Positions 37,178 through 49,395 are shown, counted from the first letter of the stretch. The stretch is DNA of 64,000 bases from Macrocystis pyrifera (GCA_031763025.1 JASSKH010000025.1:6342689-6406688); one strand, 5' to 3'. A program made the numbers and translations. Notes: a model not told the origin generated them from the letters alone.

Positions 37178-38529
37178 AACAACAACAAACCACAACAAAC
37201 AAACAAACAAACAAACAAACAAACCATAAACGACTCATCCCGCAGCAGCATTCACATTCTTAGAACCTGTTACGGGGGTCCATAGTTAATAGGACCTATG
37301 GTATACATACAAACCTATTGGTCCAATTTACTATGGTTCCTCGTAATACCAGTTACGACGATGCTGTTACTGCCGTCGGTAAGGCAATTGTTTCCAGGAC
37401 TCGGGCATAGAAAACTATGGTCGGGTTGAGAGAACGAACCGCAGTTCGAGGTGCGTAGTGGTTCGGGTTAGACGTTGAGCTGGCTCACCGTCGCGGGGAG
37501 CTCAGAACATAGTAAGGCGCACCGCCTCCACCGTGGGTGACACTGCTCAATTGCAAGACTAAGTGGGGAACGAAACGACGCTCGGAGTGATGACCCTTAC
37601 GGACTTTGGTTTAGCTACCAAAAATAGAGGACGCGGTCTACTTTTTTTCGCAGCGTGAGTTGCGTGGCCGTACGAGCAGCAGTAAATTACTGCTTGACAC
37701 GTCGTCACGATGCGTTGAATCATACATAGCGCGGACGCAAAAACGAACGCCCGGTAGCCCAGCCCCAGACTGCTTCACGTAGTTGCTGATGCTGTGGTCG
37801 TCGTCTACTTTCGCCAACAATTGTGTACCCCTCTGAAACTCTAAAAGGGGTCGGGGCGAAAACCGATTAAACTGTTTTTTTTTTCGAGGTTTCCAAGCAT
37901 TGTGTTGGACTGCTTTTCCTACTTGTACTCCCGAAAACGTCCCAGAAACACGCGTACCCCCCGCCGGCTGAACCTTGAATAATAGTATGCAGGGAAAAGC
38001 ACGGCAACTCATGTCGTTGGCGCTGCTCTACAGCTTCGTTTCCCTTCGAAACTATACAAAAAAAGGTTTTTCATCTAGAAGAAGTATAAGAAGGTATGGG
38101 TGCATGAAGTCAATTATTTTATGTGACTTTAGCGTGAATTAATTAAGTGGGCACCTCGGCGGAGGCACGCGACAACAGATGCATGAAGAAAACTGAAAAG
38201 TTGAGCAGAGGCCATCTATATCACCCACCGATAAAGCAGAAATCCTGCGCACCACATGGACCCAGCCCACTCTCGGAGGCTCGACTTCATCCACCGCATG
38301 GTGTCTGGTGGAACATTCCGTCGCCGCCTTCCTCCCCGCATCTTCCTCCTCCTCTTCTCTCAGCAGCTTCGTGAGGGTTTCTTCGAACAACCGGCGTAAA
38401 TCTCCGGTTTTTGTGGGAGGGTCACCGGGTCCCCCGCTTTCTCCAGCGTCCGAGTGTCCGACCCACTGCCGCGGCCCCCCCCGAGTACGCCGGGAGTTTT
38501 TGTCCCGTGCCTTGGTCCTGGTATTGCTC

Positions 38530-38561
<32 letters not shown>

Positions 38562-41500
38562 GCTGCTGCTGCTTCGGCCAATACCGCGGGTTGCCGTGGA
38601 GTTGGCGTCGTTTTCTCTCCTCGCTCGGAAACGATCCTTCAAGCCCATAGACCGCGGCACCGCCGCCTTCGTCGTTCGTGTCGCAATCTGCTGTTGCTTT
38701 CGCGCCGCTGGAACTTACCATCCCGTCCCTGATTTATCGATATTCGGCGAGTGGACAATAAAAAGCATAGAAGAACTGAACTATTGTATTTGTGGACGAG
38801 TATTGTGTTGTTTTCCGTATTTGCCGAGACTCGCAAAGGGAATGTCACGTCAGGCACAATACAATTAATAACACGCCGGACAGATCACGCTCTATCTATT
38901 CTATTCTTGATACATCCCATCAACAGCTGCCACAACGAGATGCTGTGCAGGACATATATATTATATAATATATATTCAGGACATATATATTGTACAATAA
39001 TATAATATATTTACCGTTCCCACTAGGCAACATGAGCTACGAGTACCGACGGTAGACTGGACAGTTCAAGGATACATCTGCCCCGAAAATTTTTTGACCG
39101 TTGTGTGAAGTTGTTAGAAAAAAAATCGACGATCTGGAGGTGCGAGAGTCGGGGTTTTTTTTCTTTTCTCTCAGCGAAGCGAGATGTCACTTCACACAGC
39201 CGCCTACCATACACCACTCTGCACCGAAATATTATCACCTTCTGCAAGATAATATTTAATCAAAACGGTTTGAATACATTTCGAGACAAAGTCGTACCAG
39301 GTACCTGCTAGCGGACAGGGCGTGCCTTGCTTTGGAGCTGGATGGAGCCGGAGGTCCGCGCGCCGTTCCAACCGAAAATCTCCTGGCGAAAAACCCAACT
39401 ATTTTTGTTTCTATGCCTTTTCTGCCGGCGCGCCCAGCTGTTCGTAACGACAGTTACAAATACATACCACTATATACCGAAATATAAGTGATGTCTATAT
39501 ATTAATAATGTTCACTATATTGAGGTGCATGCCCTGTCTCGCACTGAAGCGACAGAGACGGTGGTCGAGAGTGGACCAAGCTCCTGTCGTTGTCGATCGG
39601 CGTGAGAGGGGAGGACTCACCGAATTTACAGTATTAATGAACTCCATGGTCGCGGTCATGTCTTAGAGACCCCTCGAATTCAAAGCATAAAGGTTAGGGG
39701 TTGCAATGAATATGCTAGGTAGCTAGGAATATATGTGTATGGCCTCTCGCCAAAGCTGAGCCAGCGCCGGTATCGTTCAGACCACACCTGTACCGAACGA
39801 GTACTGACGCGACTCCGTCAACCAATGCATGCAAACGGCTCTGGACCGACATGAAAATCATCTGGACAGCAGTGACGCCGTCGAGTCGAAACGCGAACTA
39901 CCTCAATTACAGCTGGACTGGTCTAACTGTAGTAGACGAATTCGTGGTTCTTGCAGCTAATGTTCCATCCAAAAAAAATGATATAATTTCATATGGAAGC
40001 TAAACGTTTTGAATGGTGCTTCATGTGACGGTACCCATGTCGAGCGTGTGTATTGGCGAACGCTTCAACTCCCCGTGAATCCCAGCGAACTGCGCCAAAT
40101 TGTGTGGTACACCACAAATGCACACTACAGCACGTCCACTTGTACAACCATCTCGGTACTCTCGCGCACCTGTCAACCCTTGACCTCAACCAGTCCATCA
40201 ATTTCCTCTCGACGTCCGGATCAAGCGACGGGGCGGGGACACCCGTCCCCCGTCCCCGCCCGCGCCCCTCTCCATGGCTCCGTCCACCGTCATCCCCCCG
40301 CCGATCACGCGCCATGGTTCCCTCCCTCGCTTCGCTCGCTTGATGAGAAATTTCCTCTGGTACCGGCGGGCTTGTGGTCGGGCCGGCTTGCCCCTTGGTC
40401 GACCTCAGCCCCCTCTCCCGGTGCCCACCACAGCCGTCTTCCCTTCCCCGGGAAGAATCAGAATCAGAGATCGTCAGCGGCTCGAAGGCATCGCCGATTG
40501 CAGATCGTCGCGAGCGGGAGCGGTGGCGGCTCCCGCTAGCGTAATCGCTTGCGATGCCCTCGCTACCGCCTCTCCTACCGCTACGTCTTCCGCTACCGCC
40601 GCCACCGTCGATGGTGCCTGCGTTGGCGCCGCGTCGTCTGCGTGAACCGCGCAACCACACCGCTTCCGCCGCCAGCGAAGTCCACGTAGGGAGAAAATGC
40701 TTTAGTGCCGACGACGATCCGAGCGATGCGGCTGCGGTTTTCGAGCAGCGTACGGGCAGGCGGCCAATGCTCGGCGAACCCACGCCTGACGAGGAAGAGG
40801 CGAGCCTTCTTCTGCGCGTGGCACTCCCCCCCACGGCGGTGACGCTGCCGCCATCGCCGCTCCCCCCGCCGCCACCACCTCCGGTCCTGCCACCACTGCG
40901 CCCATCGCCCAAGGAGGAAAATCGCGACGTGGTCGGGCGAGAGGTTGAGGAGGCAGCCGCGGTGACGGCGGCACCTGGGCCCGCGCCCCACGGCGGTCTC
41001 CTCTTTTTGTTTCCGTCCCGTCTTCCCTGTGAATTATTTTCTCGATCGGTGGAAACCTTTCGCTCAGAAACATTTTTGTTGGCATCGATGACGGTGCCTT
41101 GCCGCTGACCAATCCTTTCTTCCCTCCGTGCCGAAAAAGACGCGCGAATTCCATCTTTATCTGGGCCGCTGATTGGTTGAGTCCTATCATCTTCGCCGCC
41201 GCCGCTGCTGATCGGTGGTGGGGCCCTGGCTTTCCTGTTCCTGTTTGCGCCGCTGAGTGGTTGAGTTCTGGCTTTCCTATTCCTGTCTCCGCCGCTGATT
41301 GGCTGAGCCCAGGGTTTCTTGCCCACGTGTCCCCCACTGATTGGGCGGTGACCCCTGGCTTTTGTTCCCTTATTCAAGCTGCTGATTGGTCGAGCTCTGG
41401 TTTTCATACTTCTGTCTGCGCCACTGGATGGTGCAGCCCTGGATTTCTGGTGGAGGGTGTCACCGATTGCGCCTGCGACAGCTGTGGTCCATCTGCCATT

Positions 41501-44096
41501 GAAAATGATTCCTTTCTGGTGGAGGGTGCCACCGGTTGCGCCTGCGGCAACTGTGGTCCATCTGCCATTGAAGTTGATTCCGCCCTTCCTTCCTTCTGTT
41601 AAGCGAGCGCTGGACCTCCACGAGACAGGAAAATCGTTGTTCCCTGGATTCGAGGTTCGCGGGTTGTGGTCGCCCGCGCACGTGCGTGTCAAGCACCGGA
41701 GGAAAAAACATGAGAGCGGAGGTGTAACTTATATCCAAGGGGGGGGGGGGGGGGGGGGGGGGGGGGGAAGAACAAACGGTCTCAAGGTCGAGGGTTTGAA
41801 ATTGGGAGACGTGGCTCGCCGATGTCGAACTGAAAATGAGACCGTTGAGCTAGTGGCTGAAAACCTTTCTCTTTGTGGTCATCGTTTTTGCTTCACAACT
41901 CGGCTCGGATAAGTGTTTTTTATGCTCCGTGACCTTCTCGACAAGAGCCGTGGCCAAACCGTATCACACGGGTGGGAAGATAGCACACCCCCTGGGATTG
42001 ACTTCGAGAAAAGCAGCACGAAAAATCATCCGAGGGGGTGTGTTATATTATCGCCCTAGTGTGATAGTGTCATATGGTATGTAGGTGCCTTTCCCTTCTT
42101 CCTCCCCGGTGCATGCGTTTTTTAATTTTGAAGCAGGCAGAGGGTACAGCTTTCCTACTGCCAGTCGATTGTCGTCGAATGTTTGTTTGCCCATGTGCTG
42201 CTTTTACTACTGCTGTATATTAGTACTGCAAAGTATCTCGACTTTTTGTTTTAACTGGTTTGCCCGGAACAGAACTTTAAACTAAAGTGCCTCCTGATGT
42301 CTGGAATATATCTGTCTATCAATCATCTACTTATATACATGTCTATCTATATACCATCTATCTATATATCTATCTATCTACATATCTACTGTATATATCT
42401 ATCTGTGTATCTATCTATCGGTCTATATATCTACCTCTATATGTCTATCTATCTATTTCTGTCGATAAATATTCAGATTCATACTTCGTACCTGGGTAAG
42501 ACTTGTGGGCCGGTTCAGCGGCGTCCCGTGCCGCTCGGACCCGAATCGCCTGCGCGACCGCTCTTTCGTCTGCGCGTCGGACCACACCGGTTGTCGCCTC
42601 CAGTGTTGGTGTCAGCTCCACCTCAGCTAAGCTTCCGCCCCCCTTTTTTGCCGTCCCCGACACCCTCTTGATCCTCGCCTCTACAATCTGCACCACCTTC
42701 AGGTGATAAAGGGGTGGATTTTAAACCGCCGATCGCAACCCTCCGCGCCGTTGGTTCCACCGCCATTTCTACAGCCGCCCCCGCCGCCGCATTTCCGGCA
42801 TTTTCCGGTTTGAGTTCCGACGGTAGCGTGTCAGTGAGCGCCACCGGTGATGCCGCCGCCGCGAGCGACGACGCCAAAGGTGAATCCAGCTGATATATCC
42901 CGTTGCGATCGCCGTCGCTCATTTGGCGAGCTTGCGCACCCGTCGGCAGAATATTGTCTGCGACACCCCCGGTGACGCCGACAGGCCTCCGACTCGCTGC
43001 CTCAGCATCGTAAGTGATATCCTGGTGGACTGCATCGGCTCCTCCGGATGCGCTCGTAGGGTCTCGAGCTGCAACGTTTGTCGTCTGATTCAGCGATTCC
43101 ACAAGCTCATCGTGAGATCGAGAAGGGGCGCCGAGGGTCCCGCATGGGGCGCTTCTGAGGCTAGCTGCCGGAGGGATCGCACCAGCAGCCGTGGCAGCGG
43201 TAGCGGTGGTGGTGGCGGCGGCGGCGGCGGCGGCGGGCGGCGGCGACGGCGGTGGGGACGGGAGGGGCGGGGGGGGGGGGGGTGGCAACGTAATCTCCTT
43301 CATATGTCCATTTCGGGGATCGAACTCGCAAGTCCAAGCGTCTTGACCGCCAGAAACGCCTATCTGCACATTCGCTCCTGACTCAGACTTCACACGCCCC
43401 CCCGGCCTCTGAGCTGCGTCTGCTATATGAACGCCTCCGGCCGACAAAATCCTGGAACGATCCCCCCCCTCTGGTGGTAAAATGGTTGAGCTCAAGGGTA
43501 CCAAGGGAGGGTGATGATCGCCGGGCGGAACAGGAGCGTCTGTGGGCTCCCCGTGTGCGGTCGAGGAAGCGGCGAGCGTCGTCTTCCCGGCGGAGCAGGC
43601 CCAGCAAACCGCGTCGGGCTTAGCTCGGGAAGAGGAAGAAGCGGCCTGCGGTGGCGGTGGCGGCGGCAGCAGGACATTTCCTCTCGACCCCAAACACGAC
43701 AATGACACCGTGAGATCGGCCGCCGCGATGATTTTCCCTTTCGGATTTATTGGCTCCACGCTGATGTCTCGGAGAAAAAAGATGGAAAACGTTGCCCCGT
43801 GGGAAAGTAGACAATTAGGTTGAGAAGCGGACGCAGATGGGAAAAGGGAAGAAACGACATATGTTACACCCAGAAAGGGCCATGATTCGACTGCGCGCTC
43901 ATTTTGTTTTTTAAACAAAGAGCAAGAAAAACTTACAATCAGCCTCTACTCTGTTGCTCCCTCGAAAACAAAACAAAACGGCAAACAAACATAGTTTTCG
44001 CCAGAAGTGTTCCGATAAAACCACGAGCGACTCCCACCCTCCCACCAACGTCTGACTAACCGAGGATTCCGTTTCCATTCGCCTTTTTTTTGTCAA
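32940..44096 (-). CDS. Tentative 7-exon gene for a large low-complexity protein of unknown function
   Basis: Phase-compatible exons on the minus strand: 44096-43937 (donor GATT|GTAAGT; first ATG 44078), 43767-42697, 42626-42492 (donor CCCAG|GTACGA), 41595-40170 (donor GACAG|GTGCGC), 38619-38253, 34024-33929 (donor GAAGAA|GTAAAA) and 33795-32940 (stop 32942-32940), about 1,370 aa. No family recognised. Seen in order: Pro/Ala-rich segments, VEARIKRVSG and VVRRADERAVAQAIRVRAAR helices, tandem ISGGDRNRKAR-type repeats, an RGG/RS-rich stretch, ERKLMDWLRSRVDR, ETLTKLLREEEEED, and an acidic tail EEYESDFEEDDE. Similar acidic tails occur in many cilium or centrosome proteins, which is not diagnostic. 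The last exon changes frame within C runs at 33259-33275 (G runs on the coding strand): a sequencing or assembly indel, a real lesion or a missed intron. The 70-nt intron at 42,627-42,696 is short. Some exons may belong to different genes. Confidence 0.38.
34912..35003. mobile_element. Family B MITE
   Basis: TTGACCCTTTTAGGACCACA to CGGGATTGCGGTTCTAAAAA; right terminus lost. Confidence 0.75.
35073..35181. mobile_element. Family A MITE
   Basis: TTCACGGGGGACCACAG to GTGGTCCCCCGTAGTAG; lies 70 bp beyond a family B copy. Confidence 0.8.
35530..35740 (+). repeat. Family D repeat, longest copy
   Basis: Several GCTCTGATTGGCT(TA/GA)GGGTT steps in a row, then TTCGTCTCATACACAGCAG and TGTGTGTG. Not a chromosome end: the steps are irregular and unique sequence follows on both sides. 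Confidence 0.7.
35840..35949. mobile_element. Family A MITE, first of an abutting pair
   Basis: TATTGCAGGGGACCATAG to GGTCCTCCGTAATAA; shares its last few bases with the following copy. Confidence 0.8.
35946..36056. mobile_element. Family A MITE, second of an abutting pair
   Basis: TAATACGGGGGACCATAG to GTAGTCCCCCCGTAACAG; apparently inserted at the edge of the preceding copy. Confidence 0.8.
36063..36145 (+). repeat. tRNA-like SINE head
   Basis: GGTGGTACAGTGGTTTGACC contains an A box (TGGTACAGTGG, 36080-36090) and CACGCTTTCGAGTGC a weak B box about 50 bp on. The spacing is tRNA-like, but the cloverleaf is not intact. Confidence 0.45.
36690..36940 (-). repeat. Family C copy, reverse orientation
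   Basis: From the AAATCCGTTCGACGCTGTCA side through GGCGCTTCGCGCTTGGTG to CCATGCATGGTAATGAGTAC and a C run. About half of the full unit is present. Confidence 0.7.
37135..37226. repeat. Compound (CAG/CAA)n-(AAAC)n microsatellite
   Basis: CAG and CAA triplets (37135-37190) followed by AAAC tetramers. Confidence 0.9.
37269..37348. mobile_element. Family A MITE with internal deletion (80 bp)
   Basis: Both ends are present (GTTACGGGGGTCCATAG, GGTTCCTCGTAATA) but ~30 bp of the AT-rich centre is missing. Confidence 0.8.
40170..41595 (-). CDS. Candidate repeat-rich exon of the minus-strand gene
   Basis: Holds two 23-residue repeats (INFNGRWTTVAAGATGGTLHQ and IFNGRWTTAVAGAIGDTLHQ), then six ~18-residue repeats around QPISGGDRNRKAR, an Arg/Gly/Ser-rich stretch and ERKLMDWLRSRVDR before the donor. 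The G/C-rich third positions and regular repeats favour coding, but low complexity on both strands keeps certainty low. Confidence 0.42.
41958..42082. repeat. Family E inverted-repeat element, compact
   Basis: ACCGTATCACACGGGTGGGA and AGCACACCCCCTGG are mirrored by GAGGGGGTGTGTTATATTAT and CCTAGTGTGATAGTGTCATA. About 125 bp, non-coding. Confidence 0.65.
42296..42472. repeat. Imperfect (TATC)n / (TA)n satellite, ~175 bp
   Basis: TATC tetramers with TATATA interruptions; a shorter pure (GATA)n lies at 45,788-45,822. Confidence 0.85.
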
Positions 44097-44447
44097 CCCA
44101 TTGGCGACAATGGTGCTCCAGATTACATTCGCCGAGTACTTTCTTAGCGGCAGCGGCAGCGCGATTATATCCGTACCAAGAAATATCCCCGTTGGGACCT
44201 CCAGATCGCGCCCAAAACAATGATTGGTAACTTTGGTGTTATCAACTATTTATATATGAGCAGCGTGAGCGCCCAGCAGTATACGGGTAGGATCATGTCG
44301 CACGCACCCACCCTTGCCGTACGACTCCTTTCATTCAACCATTGCAACTCGGGCGCCCATTTCTATCATCCCCCAATCACGCAGCGGCCGCTGCTGCGGC
44401 CGTCACGTTCGACCCGTCAAATTTCCTCCTCTGAATTCCCGAGAGGG

Positions 44448-44548
44448 TTAACTCTTTTAGGACCGCAGTCCCGTTTTGGGGACAAAACCAGTCAAGTTCC
44501 AAGTAGTTTGTCCCCCCGAACACGGGACTGCGGTTCTAAAAGGGTTAA
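44448..44548. mobile_element. Family B MITE with TTAA on both sides
   Basis: TTAACTCTTTTAGGACCGCA to GACTGCGGTTCTAAAAGGGT plus TTAA (44545-44548). Arms are nearly perfect. Confidence 0.85.
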
Positions 44549-44609
44549 CTAGCTGGTCTTCTTCTGGACACAACGGTAGCGTCAGGTTTGCAACGATCGT
44601 TGGCGGCGC

Positions 44610-45168
44610 GCGCGTTGGAGGGAGGGGGGGGGGGGGGTGTACTCGATAGGAGAGATGTACTCGATCTCATGCACGGCCGTGGTCGTATGACCATAGACCC
44701 TCGCATCCCTACAATGCCGGGACGGAGCATGTGGGGTTTTCACCGACCAGGCAGACATTGCTTGCACCAAGCGCGAAGCGCCGTGAGATGTCCGGCGAGT
44801 CGCATGAAGGGTGAGCTGCATCCTACCAAGAACCGCTTGTGAGGCGGACTTGCATATGGATGACAGCTTCAATGAGTTAGTTTAATTTCCGGTGTAGCCA
44901 CTTCCAGAGACAGCAATGGGAGTACTATGTGACTGCCTCTTGGGTGGCTTACCTTGAACACTACGTGATACGATCAATTCCCTTGTGCAGAGTAAAGGTT
45001 ATTTACCTCGCACAAATGATCTAACTCGACGACCAGCTGTGGGCGTCCGCCAAAAAAAAAAAAAAAAACGGTACCCTGGTTGTCTAGCTCACGTAGTGAG
45101 TGGCATGTTTTACAGTGTCGTTGCCAACCGACGCCAACCCAACCTATATATAATAGGGGGGGGGTATC
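44610..45168 (+). repeat. Family C repeat, second long copy
   Basis: Poly-G head (44625-44637), then the conserved body including CAAGCGCGAAGCGCCGTGAG and CATGAAGGGTGAGCTGCATCC. The tail GTTTTACAGTGTCGTTGCCA near 45,107 leads into another G run (45,157-45,165), repeating the end structure of the intron-2 copy. Confidence 0.75.
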
Positions 45169-45787
45169 TGCTCCCCTAGGGATGAGTACCTTCCACGCAG
45201 GTGAAGGAAGAAAAACAGTCGGTCGCCAAATGCTTACTGTAAAAAAAAAAAAAAAACGCAGTAAAAGCGCATGCGCATGCCACATTTCAGAAGGTCCGAG
45301 TGGACGTAAATGTGGCCTTTTCATAGATGTAACCTTGCGGGATGACGTGAGCGCGTTGGGCGCCAATTATCATGCATGTTAAGGTAGATTCCTGTTGGCG
45401 TTTCGAAGTGCAGAGGTTTGTTTAGCCGCCTCATACCTACGTACGTGCAAGCACCTTGGGCGACTTTATTCCGCCAAAACCGAATGGAAAAATATGTTTC
45501 GTGAAAATCAATACGCTCACCGATCGACCGAAGAGCCCCAAGATGAAACCGCCCGGGGAACACGGCGACAGAGCCTTGCGTCTGGGCCGAAGGACGAAAG
45601 GTCCACGGCGCACGATCCGTGTATCACAGCCTGGCAAGACGAAGCGATAGGCGCCCGGGGGACGTGAGCCGTGACAGGGTAGGGGGGTGCACGTTCGAGC
45701 CCACCCAGTCCTCAAGCTGACGGAGCTCTCTCGGCACCAAAACATCGTTGGATCTGAAGTCCCATTTTCCAAGTTTGATTGTTTAGA

Positions 45788-45822
45788 TATATATAGATAG
45801 ATAGATAGATAGATAGATAGAT
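45788..45822. repeat. (GATA)n microsatellite
   Basis: About eight pure GATA units. Confidence 0.9.
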
Positions 45823-46402
45823 GGTCCGTCGGGCTACTATACATCCGGCCTAGCTTCTTTGTTTTTTTATTTCAAGGTCGGTTGTTGTTGGGTGGGGCGT
45901 ATGGAGCTCCTCAACTGAAAACCCTCGGAAAATCGAGGCACTTTATACGCCTGGAACGCCGGCGCGCGCGGTATCTTGAAAAAAAAACAAGGACATGACA
46001 GGACCCTTCAGCCACACTTGAGCCACACGTCGTGACAAGTTGGGAGCCCCATCCAGGAGTAGTAAAGGCACGCGAAACTGGATTTTAGTTAAAAAGAAGT
46101 GTATGCACGAAGAGTACTTTCGAGCCGAAATGTTGGATACAGCCCACTCCGAAGGGTAAAATGAAGTATGCTTGCCTCTGCGTGGCGAAAAGAGAACGTT
46201 CAAGAAAATGAGAGTTTTGATGCCGGGCCTGAGATTTCCACATATACGCTGAGACTAACACACGCTCGCTACCGCTTTAACCAAGAAACCATCGCAACGT
46301 GTACGGGCGGGTGATTCACGTCGGAGAAACTACTTGGCCCGATGGTTCGGTCGCCATTTTTTTAGTTGCACAATGCCTACCTGTCTATGATTTTACTCGT
46401 AC

Positions 46403-46951
46403 CTGCTTTCGGGTCAGCTTCGACGCCACCATGAGCGTGAGCGAGCCAGGCCGACGTAGGGCTCGGGAGAGGCCCGTCGGGTCAGCGGTGAAGACGCACG
46501 ATTTCCCCTTGTTGAAGGAGAAAGACGTCGGGTGACTTCGATCGTCCCTCGCGGCACCGATTTTTGCTTTGTGTTCGCCGTCGACCCGACGGCTGTCGTT
46601 GTCGTCGTCTACATGGGCGTCGTCGTCTCCGCCGTCGTCACCTTCATGACTGTCGCCGCCGAAACCGCGATCGAGCTGCTTGACTTTTTCCCGACCACGA
46701 TAAGCTTTTTTTGCCACGGTGCCGCTACCGCTATCGACATCGTCACCACCGCTAACGTCGCCGCCGTCGCCTCCGCCGCCTCCGCCACCACAAACCCCTC
46801 GCTCTGGCCCAAATCCCCCCCCGGTGTTTGAGGTGGGCAGGCTTATTCGTGATAGGTCGAAAACGATCGGTTCGAAGTCAAGAAGGGACAGAACAAGCAC
46901 AGGAGGAAACCGGCTGTGCGATGACAGCGTTTGCACATCGGCCAGGTACAC
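46403..46951 (-). CDS. Candidate internal exon, Gly/Asp-rich, unknown protein
   Basis: Open frame of 183 codons with no ATG before the C-terminal half, ending at a strong donor (AAGCAG|GTACGAGTAA). Contains FEPIVFDLSRISLPTSNTGG, a Gly/Asp-rich stretch and ALRRPGSLTLMVASKLTRKQ. The donor matches that at 42,492 in style. It could belong to the gene at 32,940-44,096 or to a separate upstream gene; no phase-matched link was found. Confidence 0.33.
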
Positions 46952-47062
46952 CTGGAAACCCAGGGGTAGGCGGGAATCGGGGGGGAATAATAGTTTTTGG
47001 AGAGGGCAAGGCGTCAGTCAACGAAGGCAAACCCCACTGCTGCAGTACGTACGCGACACCGC

Positions 47063-47160
47063 TTGAACCTTTTAGTAAGGCACTATACTTTTACCTAAAT
47101 CCTATACTAAGTCCAAGTGATTTGTCCTCACAGCGGAAGTGCGGTCCTCAAGGCCTGAGT
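47063..47160. mobile_element. Family B MITE, heavily degraded
   Basis: TTGAACCTTTTAGTAAGGCA to AGTGCGGTCCTCAAGGCC; the GATTTGTCCTCAC core is still recognisable. Confidence 0.5.
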
Positions 47161-47730
47161 GGGGTTCAGAAACTCTTTTTCGGGCTACGTGCAGTATGCT
47201 CAAATTATCGTGTGAGGCAGGCGTTCGTGTGGGTCTACCAGCAGTGACGGTTACATACTGTAGAGGATTGCGTACATCTTCGCAGGCGTAAATTGGCTCT
47301 TGAGAGGTGGGACCATCGAGGCTCCGGTCTCGCTCGTTCTGCCCTCTGATATATATATCAGGTATATACAACACATAAATAGGAAGCCTGCGATAATTGA
47401 ATTCGCGACACATCCTTTCCTATATCTCCAACAGCAGAGTGTGCCCTACTACACACAATTAATTTCGGTATTTGCAAGGGGTTTTCTACCACGAATTGTG
47501 CCCAAGACACCCAAACAGTGCTTTCACTAAAGATACACCATGTCCACTGAACTACTGTAGCAGGTCAGCGCTGACTTCACATCGGAAAAAAATGAAACCG
47601 AAGTCACCCTCCATCCTATGCGCGAAGACGCTATTTCCACAGCCTCAGGCAGATCATCTACAGATAATCTATTTCCGCTTAATGATCTAGATCCTTCAAG
47701 GCAGCTACGTTCCTGATCTGTGGGATTTAC

Positions 47731-47901
47731 TGTAGCTCATCATGTTGCCGGGTGGGAGCTGTACAATCTGCATCATCTATTAATAGCACACGTTTCCGGG
47801 GTTTGGTCTGTACTGTTTGTACAGATCCTGCACAACCTCTCACAGCGGCAGGTGAGGAACTAGATGATGTACAGTAGATAGATCATGATCTATCTGATTG
47901 G
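47731..47901 (+). repeat. Family F repeat, uninterrupted
   Basis: GTAGCTCATCATGTTGCCGG to TAGATCATGATCTATCTG. Its TACTGTTTGTACAGATCC is the empty version of the MITE target. Confidence 0.75.
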
Positions 47902-48107
47902 TTCGAGATGTGCATCTGGTACTCGTTTTGAAAAAAAGCGTGCTATCCGGGTCGCATACGTGCACTTTCGAGCCGAGTGGTTAGCTCAGCAGCTACGGTG
48001 TATCTATATTACAATCAACTTTGTAACTACTACGTACGACGCATGGCTGAAAACGCCCCGACTTTGAGTCGTAAAAACAATACCGGTACTCGATCAGACC
48101 AGCATGA

Positions 48108-48290
48108 CGGGGAGGGGGGGGGCTGTACTTAATGTCATGCATGGCTGTAGTCGTATGACTATAGACTCTCGCATCCCCACCATGCTGGGACGGAGCACGT
48201 CGGGCTGTCACCGACCAGGCAGACATTGCTTGCACGAAGCGCGAATCAAAACGTGAGGTGTTGGGCGAGTCACATGAAGGGTGAGCATGA
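48108..48290 (+). repeat. Family C copy, truncated
   Basis: G-rich head, then GTCATGCATGGCTGTAGTCG through CATGAAGGGTGAGCATGAC, ending in a second G run (48,293 on). The GCGCCGTGAG segment is altered to ATCAAAACGTGAG. Confidence 0.7.
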
Positions 48291-49100
48291 CGGGGGGGGG
48301 GGGGAGGGTGGATCCTTTTGTACGGCAAGGGAAAGAGCTGAAATAAAGAGGGGGGGCCCACAAAAGTGTGTAAGAAGGCTCTCATCCGCAACATGAGAGG
48401 GTCGCACCGTTCTTAAAATATATTTGTTGCCTGATAACGGTTGGATTGGGCGGTATGGACCTACTACATACTGTTGCAATGCAGGCCGTCTGTGTCGGAA
48501 CGCGTTGTCGATCACTCACACGAGTTCGGTAGTAAGTTGGTTTTGCCTCTCGCCCCCGAGGTCTTCTGAACACACGGGGCGAGAAGATATAAACATGATA
48601 TTTCTCACTGAGGCGAAAACAACGCCTGTGCATCTATACTGTGGACACCTCGGCAAAAGTTTTGTCTCACAGGATGATTGATGGAAGCTCCTACTTCCTA
48701 CGAACAGGTCACGTTCTCCTGATGACTCTGGATGATTGTGTCGCGGATTTATGCCTCGTACCTCGTTTGCATAGTCGGCGCCTGGCGGTAAAAGCTCCCA
48801 GCTACTGATAGCTGATTCTACGTCGGTTACATATTTAAAACGTCGCGCGCTTTGTCAGCACGGGGTCTCAGGTTTACCCATACTAAAAATATGATATAAA
48901 TATGATATCAATACAGGCCTCTATGAAGGACCTCAAAAGAGCTCGCGAACGCATACGCGTTCGTTTTTGAGTGCTCGACTTGGCACAGGTAGCAGAGTCT
49001 ATACTGTAGAACAGAGTCGCAGCTTGAAGCAGCGCACGAAGAACTTGGGGAAAAAACGATCTGCGGCGTTGAAATTGGCGATTGTTAAACGCATTGTCAA

Positions 49101-49395
49101 GATGTCACCCAAGGGGTGAACGGATCTCGTTGCCGAGTAGTTACTCGTTCATCATACATTAGTCATTTCCTTGCTGTCTCTCATCTTCATCCGAAGCATA
49201 TTACAGGAATCCCAACAGGGCTAAAGCTACGGTCACATGACCCTTGGGGGGGATATCGAACAGAGTTGATGCCCCCTTATTCTGACATGCGTACCGCCTG
49301 TCAGAAGCGTGACCTCATACAATCTAACAAATCATACACAATAACCGTACATACGTTCCTGTGTCTGTACGCATGCTGCACTCCCATCACATTAG
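49101..49395. repeat. Family G, first copy of a diverged direct repeat
   Basis: GCTGTCTCTCATCTTCATCC, ATCGAACAGAGTTGATGCCC and CCGCCTGTCAGAAGCGTGAC are repeated ~600 bp downstream. Confidence 0.75.

Larger units (their letters stand above)
47161..49100. other. Intergenic, repeats only
   Basis: Family F and C copies; the rest is unassigned. GAGTGGTTAGCTCAGCAGC near 47,977 resembles a tRNA A-box region, but no B box follows. Confidence 0.4.

Noticed and set aside
40274-41108. Plus-strand Pro/Ala-rich frames
   Set aside because: Shadows of the 1.4-kb minus-strand exon with its regular repeats.
42287-42499. Tyr/Ile/Ser-rich frame
   Set aside because: Translation of an imperfect TATC satellite.
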